This document shows positions 56,035-64,000 of a stretch of DNA of 64,000 nucleotides, piece by piece. The position numbers and the translations under genes were made by a program. This DNA is from Doris montereyensis (taxonomy: Eukaryota > Mollusca > Gastropoda > Nudibranchia > Dorididae). How positions within the stretch are numbered: position 1 is the first letter of the stretch; each line of letters begins with the position of its first letter. Below the pieces are notes generated by a model, which worked only from the letters and a program-made list of their open reading frames with translations, did no database searches and was not told the DNA's origin. The stretch is from contig JAXRKP010001679.1 of NCBI GenBank assembly GCA_037039925.1, positions 17,501 to 81,500 of the forward strand. Reading direction: 5' to 3'.

Positions 56035-56460
56035 TTATTTAAATTAGGTGAGCTACTTCATAAAATGGCTTTTAAATTAGGTGAGCTAGTTCACAAACAG
56101 CTTTTAAATCAGGTGAGCTAGTTCACGAATGGCTTTTAAATTAGGTGAGCTAGTTCACGACTTTTAAATTAGGTGGGCGTTCCAAAAACGGCTTTTAGGT
56201 GAGCTAGTTCACAAACGTTTTAAATCAGGTGAGCTACTTCCTGAAACGGCTTTTAAATTAGGTGAGCTAGTTCTAAACGGCTTCTGAGCTAGTTCACAAA
56301 CGGTTTAAATGAGGTGAGCTAGTTCACGAATGGCTTTTTAACTTAGGTGAGCTAGTTCACAAATGGCTTTAAATTAGGTGAGCTAGTTCAGGCTTTTAAA
56401 TGAGGTTCACAAATGGCTTTAAATTAGGTAGGTGAGCTAGTTCACAAACGGCTTTAAATC
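56035..56460. repeat. 32-bp minisatellite, about 13 copies
   Basis: The unit is ttttaaattaggtgagctag plus ttcacaaacggc. Several copies are shortened. Confidence 0.92.
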
Positions 56461-56635
56461 ATCAGGACTAAAACTCTCTTATCTTTTTACGCTGTAAGGC
56501 ATTTGATTATGACCACGTTTTATCCTACTATGTACATATAATATATATTATTATTAGGATGTTTTTCTGCTGCCATTGTAAAGTGCTTAGAAGCTGTTTT
56601 TCTACGAGGGTGAGCACTATGTGCCCATTTATTGT

Positions 56636-56664
56636 TGTTGTTATTATTATTATTATTATTATTA
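56636..56664. repeat. (TTA)n microsatellite
   Basis: About eight TTA/TTG units. Confidence 0.85.
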
Positions 56665-56732
56665 CTCCTGTTTTCCTGTACTTTCCAGCTGTTGTAGTTT
56701 AATTCAATATTGCCCGTATTTACCGTCACCAG

Positions 56733-56845
56733 CGCCTGGCTTGTATCCAACGGAAGTCACGTGTACTCAGTCGAGGCGAAGGTGTGAGAGTAAATTTCAG
56801 AGGTGTCAGCACCCTTCAACGAGAGAACCGTTGTTAGGCTACAAG
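56733..56845 (+). CDS. Cont: contactin exon 23: FN3-4, first half (three frame breaks)
   Basis: Pieces in three frames fit FN3-4: PGLYPTEV, then HVYSVEAK, then GVRVNFRGVSTLQRE, then PLLGYK in the first frame again. Three missing bases, near 56757-56762, 56782-56786 and 56825-56831, bring the 113-bp exon to the expected phase. The glutamate of QRE abuts a CC pair that is probably one base short. Flanks are accgtcaccag and gtgagt. Confidence 0.82.
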
Positions 56846-57387
56846 GTGAGTAGATTTCGACCAAGTCTACAGCGAACCGACGCCTTTCTGTCAAAGGAAG
56901 GGTGATGCCCCTATCACTTATTCTGCCTAATCCTACAGAAACAGGATATGCTTTATCTCTATTGGCCTTTATGCCTGACTAGCAAGAGTTTAACTTACTT
57001 TGTTGTTATTGTATTAGTTATTACTTTGATGAAAGTGAAAAACAACAATAGATGACAACTACACCAATAAAGACAGAAGAAACACGTGACGTCAGACAAC
57101 AAACCAGAAATGTCTAGAATCTGGATCTAAACACTAATGAAGTGTCACTTAGATCTAAATTCTAGAAATTTCTCATTTGTTTTCTATCGTCGGGTTATAC
57201 CCAAAACGTCACGTGCTTGTTCAGTCTNNNNNNNNNNNNNNNNNNNNCTGTATTGGTGGAGTTTTCATTTATTGCCGTTTTTCTGATATGACTTCACTCC
57301 ACTGTGGCTCCTTTGTATTACTTTATTGATGTAGTATTATCAAAACATAGACTTCAGTGCGTGCGGTACCATTAAGTCTTAGTAATA
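56846..57387. other. start of intron 23, with assembly gap
   Basis: Twenty N at 57228-57247 mark a gap of unknown true size. tagaatctggatctaaacac near 57116 and tagatctaaattctagaaat near 57150 are partly inverse to each other. No gene was seen. Confidence 0.5.
57228..57247. other. assembly gap (20 N)
   Basis: The fixed length suggests a placeholder join between contigs. Confidence 0.99.
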
Positions 57388-57882
57388 GAGTGCAATCCCT
57401 GATAACGACATCGCTCGGGACCGAACAATCATGTTGTTATCGGGGGATGTCGTTATTCAGAATTTTTCAAAATGGCGGCGAAAGGGGCGTTACAGTGAGG
57501 CTAGTCAATTGGGAAGATGTGGTGGGGCCCTGAAAAGGGCCGGTGTGTTGGGGGTGGGGTTGGTAGAGCCAGCAGATGGGTTTACTAGCTGGTTGTCACG
57601 GCCTTGGTACCCTCAGAGATGGAGAAATAATCTCACACGTTGTCATTGGCGAAAAAGAAGTGTTTTCATTGCTAAGAATACGTCTCAATTTTGTCAATAT
57701 TGATCAAATTTTCATGTCAAATGTAGTGTTTACGGCTAGACTTATGTCGTTATTGGGAGGTTTCACGTCGCTATTCGGAGTTTTTTACTAATGATATATA
57801 GCAAAAAAACGGGACCAGGGATCCATGTCGCTATCGGGGGATTGTCGTTATTCGGAGATGTCGTTATCGGGGGATTGCACTG
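57388..57882. mobile_element. 495-bp TIR element (MITE), TA target, pogo/Tigger-like
   Basis: The left end GAGTGCAATCCCTGATAACG and the right end, which read inverted gives CAGTGCAATCCCCCGATAAC, are imperfect terminal inverted repeats. TA stands outside both ends. Inner copies of tgtcgttat-cgggggat repeat near each end. No transposase is present, so it would depend on another element. Confidence 0.75.
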
Positions 57883-58130
57883 TATTACAATGTATTTGTT
57901 TAGTTTCTCAGACATACAATGCAGGATGCGAATCTTGAACACAAAACATTTGAATTTACGGCTACCCCGGTATCTGAAACTCTTCTCTAGGTTTATTTTT
58001 AATCCCTCTGTTTTCTTTGTACCAGCAACACGCCTTTCTCAAAACCCAAACTCGGAAATCTCGACCTACTGAACTCTAATAAAATATACACAAAATATAA
58101 ATAAGATGCTTGTTTTTTTTCCTCCTCTAG

Positions 58131-58309
58131 GTTCAAGTGTGGAAGAACAGTGAGAACATCCGCAGTGCTTCTGAATACGACCTTGGTAAACGTAGCAACG
58201 GGGTCATCGAAACTTGACCACCGGTACCATCTACCAGCTGAGAGTATTTGGCTACAGCCGTGCTGGTCAGGCAATCGCAGCTCCCCTGCCGTTTATTTTA
58301 CCGTTGGAG
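58131..58309 (+). CDS. Cont: contactin exon 24: FN3-4, second half (two frame breaks)
   Basis: The exon encodes VQVWKNSENIRSASEYDLGK and GVIET, then in a second frame TIYQLRVFGYSRAGQ, and in a third NRSSPAVYFTVGG. The breaks sit at the TT pair 58214-58215 and the GG pair 58270-58271. One missing base at each gives the right phase. Flanks are tcctctag and gtaagt. Confidence 0.88.
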
Positions 58310-58953
58310 GTAAGTCTAGTTTTCTTGATTCTTATACATTCAAGTTTCTCTTTTAGCAGCAGTGAGAAATGGTAGACCAATTGCATTTCAATGTACCCGT
58401 AACACTTTGTGCAATATTTATAGATACAGTGGAAATCTCATAAATTGAAGAAATAAAAAAAAAAGAGAGGGTTTTTTCCCCTTTTGTCTTTGTTAGTAGA
58501 TTCAAATTCATAAATGGAGTTGACTACCAGCAGATTCTCATAATTCAAAATCGATAACGGCCGTAATTTCATAGGATTAAACATCTTCCAACCCGATTCT
58601 TCCTGGACACACATTCCAATTCTTACCTAGGGCTGACTGCCGTACGATAACACAGTGTCATACTGGTCGTATTGTGCTGTAATAACAACAATAGTGTGGG
58701 GCATGGGATTGGTCAGAGGTGGGTGCGTTACTGCCAGTGACATACCGGTAGCGCCTGCTCTTGTTATCTTGTTATCTTGTTATCTTGTTATCTCACACAG
58801 CGACTTCCACCAATCCCAAGGAGAAAGGGGGCGTCTGGGGCTAGATCTTTTTATAGATTGATGACATGAGTTAGACTATTGAGAGTGAAAGGGATGTCTA
58901 AAAAGCAGGAAATATGAAGCAAGTGAATTGTACTTTGTTTGTATATACGGGTA
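58310..58953. other. start of intron 24
   Basis: A possible Tigger-like end (tacagtggaaatctcataaa) lies at 58427, with related phrases to about 58560. There is a short (TTATCTTG)n tract at 58763-58792. The rest is unassigned. Confidence 0.45.
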
Positions 58954-59512
58954 CAGAAGGTACCCACTTATACCAGCACCGGCTATAGCTGGAAATCAGC
59001 TATAACAGGAAATCAGCTATAACAGGAAATCAGCTACATCAGGAAAACAGTTATAACAGGAAACAGCTATAACAGGAAATCGGCTATAACAGGAAATCAG
59101 CTATGACAGGAAACCGGCTATAACAGGGCCATCTCCATCCCATTTTTTCTCTCTATTTGACTTTATTTAATTAAACTTCTCATAACAGGGACTGGGAAGG
59201 GGGAAAACCATTTTTTAATGACTCTGTCAACGCAAAAATATACCAGAGAAGCACAAAAGTGTGCTTACTGTAGAGCTAAGCCTAATAATTCCTGATATTT
59301 TGTTTCAATACCGACTTCATGGAGACCCAATGCAGGTGTTTAGATTGCATGATACTTTGATAGGCCTAAGAGAAGGGGGAAAGAGAGTGTATGTATATCT
59401 AGTACATTACGGTGGCTGGCCTACCATTGGCTAATAGTATGATGAGTGAGTCACCGCTTATAACAGGAAACTGTATGCTCCCCATCGATCCTCTTGTAAC
59501 TGGTTTTTACTG
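58954..59512. mobile_element. 559-bp candidate TIR element, TA target
   Basis: The left end reads CAGAAGGTACCCACTTATAC and the right end inverted reads CAGTAAAAACCAGTTACAAG, both next to TA. Similarity is partial. Inside is a short tandem array related to the end sequence cgcttataacaggaaac. Confidence 0.45.
58985..59130. repeat. 16/17-bp minisatellite, about eight copies
   Basis: The unit is ctataacaggaaatcag. It derives from the subterminal sequence of the surrounding TIR element. Confidence 0.85.
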
Positions 59513-59643
59513 TAAGTATTATGTTTCCGTGTAATGCAAAAATGTAAAGTAGACTTGCTGTTGATCAGTTTTGTATGATAATGATAATGATAATGACTAA
59601 TGGAATTCCTGCTAACACGGTATACCTATGTGACTCCTTTCAG

Positions 59644-59775
59644 GCGGTGAAATGCGTATCAACACAGAAACGTGGCCATCCAATCAAACGTCTCCGGTAT
59701 TCTTCCTCCCTCATTCTAACAGTTGTGGCAATGATTGTGGCCACCGTTGGGCTACACTTCAGACCGTCCTCATGA
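59644..59775 (+). CDS. Cont: contactin exon 25: GPI-signal tail and stop (one frame break)
   Basis: The exon starts GEMRINTETWPSNQTSPVFF and ends in another frame as LTVVAMIVATVGLHFRPSS before TGA at 59773-59775. A polar spacer, a hydrophobic run and almost no cytoplasmic tail are what GPI transfer needs, although a single-pass anchor cannot be excluded. The frame switch lies in the CTCC run near 59706-59712. The acceptor is ctcctttcag. Confidence 0.85.
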   Translation, partial: AVKCVSTQKRGHPIKRLRYSSSLILTVVAMIVATVGLHFRPSS

Positions 59776-60264
59776 GATTCCTTTGTGCGGGTTCTTTTCT
59801 TTTTGGGGTTTTAAATTGTGGGGAAAAGTAGGGGGGGGGTGGGGATGTTTACGAAAAAGTACACCATAATTATTGACTTTGTGCACAAAACAAATAAAAT
59901 TGAAAGAGTTTTTGCATATATTTCTGCAATTTGGTTCTCTGGAGCTGTGGGAGTTTTTTTCTGTTTAAAAAAAAATAATTTTGTGAGGAAGAAGTTTAAC
60001 AGAAAATAATTTAAAATAAGAAGAAAAAAAAAGATATATAAAGAAAACAGATAAAATATTTTATCATTCCATTGACCCATTCCTATGAACGACTTTGTAC
60101 ATTCTTGAATACTTGTGTATCAAAAATATTTTTTATATCTGCTGCATTTTGTGGCTTGTTATTGTTATGCAACGATGAATAGAAGAGGGTTGATTGAGTC
60201 CCCATGGGAACACGACTTAAAGCATGTGTTTTTATCCAAACTTTTATTACATTTACATTCAATT

Positions 60265-60560
60265 GCGTCAGTGGCCAAGTGGTTAGGGTGCCGGACTGGG
60301 GGTCACCAAGTCCCAGGTTGGAATCCTGGCAAAGCTAAGTCCACGTGTTCCTTTGGGAAAGACGCTTAACAAGCATTACCCCACTCTACCCAGGCGATCA
60401 ATGGGTAAAAGTAATAAAAACACTAGCTTGGCAATAATGACCTTGACAGGAGGTGACTACTATCACTGTCATCACCTGTTCCGCTTCATGCCACAGACAC
60501 CGGGATACGCTCCAGCTCTATGGGCCTTTATGGCCTCGAAATAACTTTACTTACTTTTAT
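60265..60560 (+). mobile_element. SINE family A copy, nearly full, in 3' UTR region
   Basis: Head gcgtcagtggccaagtggtt, agggtgccggactgggggtc; B box ggttggaatcctggc; body tgttcctttgggaaagacgc, cacctgttccgcttcatgcc; end ctctatgggcctttatggcc and aactttacttactttt. Confidence 0.88.
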
Positions 60561-60959
60561 TTTGTTCATGTTTTCGTTGTCAAAAAATGTCCCTTTTTTC
60601 TATCGCCCTGTTCCATAAATTTTCTCAAATGTAAGTCACAACCAGCACAAACATATCGTTAGCTGTCCATTCTTCACATCAACAGTTGAGCCTTGTACAT
60701 TTTAGTTTCTTTCTTTTTTGTTTCGTTGTTTTTTTTTAAAGGGCAAGGAAAAGTAATGTTTTTAAATACTTCTGTTTTTAGAAAGAGCTTGTCTCTATCA
60801 TTGCTGATGATTTTACATTCCACTTAAATCACTTGTGTATATAAATATAAGTTTTTATGTTTACATTGATGTGTGTTTGAAGTGACTTCACTGAATTTGA
60901 ACGAAGGGCTTGTGAATTTACCAATCAAATTTGACTTATTTAATGAACATGATACATTT

Positions 60960-61215
60960 TTTTTTTTTTTTTTTGACTGTAGATTTCCTTTTTTTTCTTT
61001 TCATTTTCTTCTGTATAATGATATCATGTCAGAGGTAAAATTCCCTTTTTTCTTTTCATTTTCTTCTGTATAATGATATCATGTCAGAGGTTAAATTCCT
61101 TTTTTTCTTTTCTTTTCCTTCTGTATAATGATATCATGTCAGAGGTTAAATTCCTTTTTTTCTTTTCTTTTCCTTCTGTATAATAATATCATGTCAGAGG
61201 TTAAATTCCTTTTTC
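60960..61215. repeat. 62-bp minisatellite, four copies
   Basis: The unit contains tttttcttttcattttcttc, tgtataatgatatcatgtca and gaggttaaattcc. tgatatca is a palindrome in each unit. Confidence 0.93.
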
Positions 61216-61284
61216 ATAGGTATTTGTTTTTTTCTTTGTTGTTTTTTTGGTGGCATATCAAGCACCGTGCAGCAAATAGTCTCT

Positions 61285-61935
61285 GACTGACTTTACATTC
61301 CAACTTTTTGACTGACTGACTTTACATTCCAACTTTTTGACTGACTGACTTTACATTCCAAGTTTTTGACTGACTGACTTTACATTCCAACTTTTTGACT
61401 GACTGACTTTACATTCCAAGTTTTTGACTGACTGACTTTACATTCCAACTTTTTGACTGACTGACTTTACATTCCAACTTTTTGACTGACTGACTTTACA
61501 TTCCAAGTTTTTGACTGACTGACTTTACATTCCAACTTTTTGACTGACTGACTTTACATTCCAAGTTTTTGACTGACTGACTTTACATTCCAACTTTTTG
61601 ACTGACTGACTTTACATTCCAAGTTTTTGACTGACTGACTTTACATTCAACTTTTTGACTGACTGACTTTACATTCCAACTTTTTGACTGACTGACTTTA
61701 CATTCCAACTTTTTGACTGACTGACTTTACATTCCAACTTTTGACTGACTTTACATTCCAAGTTTTTGACTGACTGACTTTACATTCCAACTTTTTGACT
61801 GACTGACTTTACATTCCAACTTTTTGACTGACTGACTTTACATTCCAACTTTTTGACTGACTGACTTTACATTCCAACTTTTTGACTGACTGACTTTACA
61901 TTCCAACTTTTTTGTACCATTACATTCCAACTTTT
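61285..61935. repeat. 29/30-bp minisatellite, about 22 copies
   Basis: The unit is tttacattccaactttttga plus ctgactgac. C/G variation in ccaactt / ccaagtt alternates between units. Confidence 0.95.
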
Positions 61936-62494
61936 TGATTGACTGACTTGCACCAATTGACTTGTCCATTGTTTTTAAGATGAATCAATTTATGTGTATG
62001 AAAAGTTAACGTTTATTCCATATTTGTTTGTAGACAGAATGTGTCGGTAATATTGAGATCCATCATAGCTCTTCTCTTTGTTTGTTTGTTTTATTTCTCC
62101 ATTTTGCTCTTGCCATAATGTTGTTGTTTTTTTTTTCTCTTTCTTTTTTCCAACCTTTAGTGCATTCCAGCACATTCTGTGTGTCATAATCATCAATCTG
62201 GTCAAAATTGATCTCCTCTTTCTCCCCCATTCAGTTCTTAATTTATTTAACTTTTTACACTCTCAATGCTAAGAAAGCATACGTGAAAGCCTGCATTGCA
62301 TACGCCACAGACCAAATTTTACAGGAGATTGGAAAAAAAAAATCTTCCTAGACGCATATCAATGAACAAACTACAATAAATTGTTTTACAATACAAGAAC
62401 ATGTCAAACATGCCAATCCTGACATTTCAGTCGTATTCATATATAGAACTATGTCTTAATTTATTGTCTATCAATGTATGCATGAAAACAAAAA

Positions 62495-62640
62495 TGGAGA
62501 TGATTTAAGCGTAGGATAAAACATCTTTTCATCAGAACAGTAGCACTGTAGTTTACAGAATCTCCCAAAATCGACACAATTTAAGCGTATGATAAAACAT
62601 CTTTTCATCAGAACAGTAACGATGCAGTTTAAGAATCTCC
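62495..62640. repeat. tandem duplication of about 74 bp
   Basis: Two copies of atttaagcgta-gataaaacat followed by cttttcatcagaacagta. Confidence 0.85.
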
Positions 62641-63021
62641 ATTGTGTTTTTTAGCTTTTTTGTTATCTTTCAAATAACCACATTCAAAGATTTGCTCCGA
62701 TAATGCTCTATTAAGCCAAGCCAGGAAGTGACTGTGGAGCAAAAGACGTACCATACACTTTGGTTTACAGTTCGCTAGGCCGTAACCCACTTTGTGAATA
62801 CAGCCCCCCAACATTTTGTTAACAGTGATTTCACAGCTTGTTGAAACTAAAACCAGTTTGTGAATGCCCAACATTTTGTTCACCCCCCCTCCCCCCCCCC
62901 CCTCCCACCCATTGTTCCCTTTGATTTTATACCCTTATTTTTTCATGTATTGCAAAATTTCTATTAATTTCTGAGCAAATCCTGTAAAACTGTATGTGTA
63001 AATACAAACTTTGAACAAAAA

Positions 63022-63031
63022 ATAAATAAAT
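63022..63031 (+). terminator. candidate poly(A) signal AATAAATAAA
   Basis: Two overlapping AATAAA hexamers stand in an A-rich stretch, followed by T-rich sequence. They are candidates for the distal cleavage signal of the contactin transcript. Earlier hexamers exist, so usage is unknown. Confidence 0.3.
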
Positions 63032-63227
63032 CCAATTTTGATTTATATATACATTTCTATTTCTATTTTGTTGAAATCTCAATCACATCCAAATAACTGT
63101 TCCATCTTTTTCATCTTGTAGGAGTTTTTTTCCTTTTTAAACGCAATTTTTACGTTGTTATTTATTTATAATAAAAAAAAATTTCTTACGTTTTGTTGGG
63201 TCTGAATGATATTGTCTTTATTACACA

Positions 63228-63535
63228 TGTGGCGTCGGTGTCCGAGCGGTTAGGCTGCCGGACTGGGGATCAAGAGGTCCCGAGTTCAAACCCTAGCAAA
63301 GCCAGGTCCGACGTTGTGTTCCTTGGGAAAGACACGACACGCATTTTTTCCCCACTCTATCCAGGTGCAAATGGGTACAAGCACTAGATTGGGAGTAAAA
63401 ACCTGCGTCAGACTAGCGTCCTGGCCAGGGGGTGATTGTTGTCACTTGTTCCACTTTACGCTATAGAAACCGGGATAAGCTCCGGCTCTATGGGCCGTTA
63501 GGGCCTTGAAGGAACTCTACTTACTTTACTACTAC
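63228..63535 (+). mobile_element. SINE family A, full-length reference copy
   Basis: It begins gcgtcggtgtccgagcggtt, a type II (Leu/Ser) tRNA-like A-box region, with B box cgagttcaaaccc. Then come gttgtgttccttgggaaaga, gggagtaaaaacctgcgtca, gactagcgtcctggcc, ccgggataagctccggctct and a cttactttact tail. It is the best-kept copy and sets the order used for the others. Confidence 0.9.
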
Positions 63536-64000
63536 ACATAGACGTAAATACATTTTGAGAAAATTTATTAGCTCTGAAGATGCCAGCTGTAAAGAGATAA
63601 GTTGTGTGATTTGCAACAAACAGATCAAATTTTGTTACAATTTTATTGTGAGTGAGACAGGACAACTGACGACAGTGAATTTCATAATGATTTTAACTCT
63701 GAAATTCTCAAGTGTGTAGTTAAAACAATATCGTTTGTGAAACTGTCTGAACGCATTAAGTCTGCCCAGCGTAACTTTTCATGAGAAGCAAACAAAACAA
63801 AAAGCTAACAACATAAATAAATCTAACCCTATGCTATTGCCATGCTTTTTGGAAGAAGAATGGAAATGTTTGTTCAGATCAGATCGAAATGCATAAAATT
63901 GGCTTTTTTCTATTGGTTCAAGGACTTCAATATTTATAAGGATACCACAAAAGAAACATGTTTTTTGATCATTTAAAGGATAAATCTAATATCTCTCATT
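63536..64000. other. window end, no gene seen
   Basis: AT-rich sequence without a recognisable element or exon. Confidence 0.4.

Larger units (their letters stand above)
59776..63050 (+). other. 3' UTR and/or downstream sequence of the contactin gene
   Basis: No coding exon is visible after the contactin stop. AATAAA hexamers occur near 59893, 62374 and 63022-63031, and any could be the poly(A) signal. The stretch contains one SINE-A copy and two tandem arrays, listed separately. Vertebrate and insect contactin transcripts often have long 3' UTRs, but the true end cannot be set from sequence alone. Confidence 0.4.

Noticed and set aside
63228..63300. tRNA-Leu/Ser gene
   Set aside because: The A and B boxes are present but the stems do not close well and the sequence continues into a SINE body found in about ten copies.

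Overview
The window is eukaryotic, almost certainly animal DNA from a mollusc, probably a gastropod (the lineage is an inference). It is AT-rich and full of introns, with GT-AG splice sites, tRNA-derived SINEs, LINE fragments and a very large load of minisatellites. No bacterial-type genes or operons are present.

One host gene dominates: a plus-strand contactin-like cell-adhesion gene of about 47 kb. I recovered 25 exons: a start exon at 12726-12804, 23 internal exons, and a last exon ending at the stop codon 59773-59775. In order they encode a signal peptide, a C-type-lectin-like domain (exons 2-5), six Ig domains (exons 6-15), four fibronectin III domains (exons 16-24) and a hydrophobic tail typical of GPI anchoring (exon 25). 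This is the layout of invertebrate contactins (Drosophila Cont type), which sit on the outer membrane surface and act in septate-junction and neuron-glia adhesion. Splice phases agree from exon to exon, but about twenty single-base shifts and two in-frame stops break the conceptual translation. They often lie in short homopolymers, which suggests uncorrected sequence errors rather than a dead gene.

Layout: 1-1560 holds an antisense LINE fragment. 1640-10080 holds dispersed repeats, a 3.4-kb TG-rich array, a 33-bp array of splice-donor-like units, and SINEs. 10380-10530 is a possible promoter and 5' exon. 11580-11930 is a LINE reverse-transcriptase relic. 12726-59775 is the contactin gene. 59776 to about 63050 is 3' UTR or downstream sequence with more arrays, and the window ends with a SINE.

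Most larger introns carry one or more tandem arrays of 14-66-bp units. Several arrays can be traced to internal amplification of a transposable element: three in one SINE family, and one each in two other SINE families and a LINE. Intron 11 contains a 4.2-kb Ty3/Gypsy element of the CsRn1 type with identical LTRs, inserted inside a 39-bp minisatellite. A 1.07-kb insertion splits an (ACTT)n microsatellite in intron 4. A 20-N assembly gap lies at 57228-57247.
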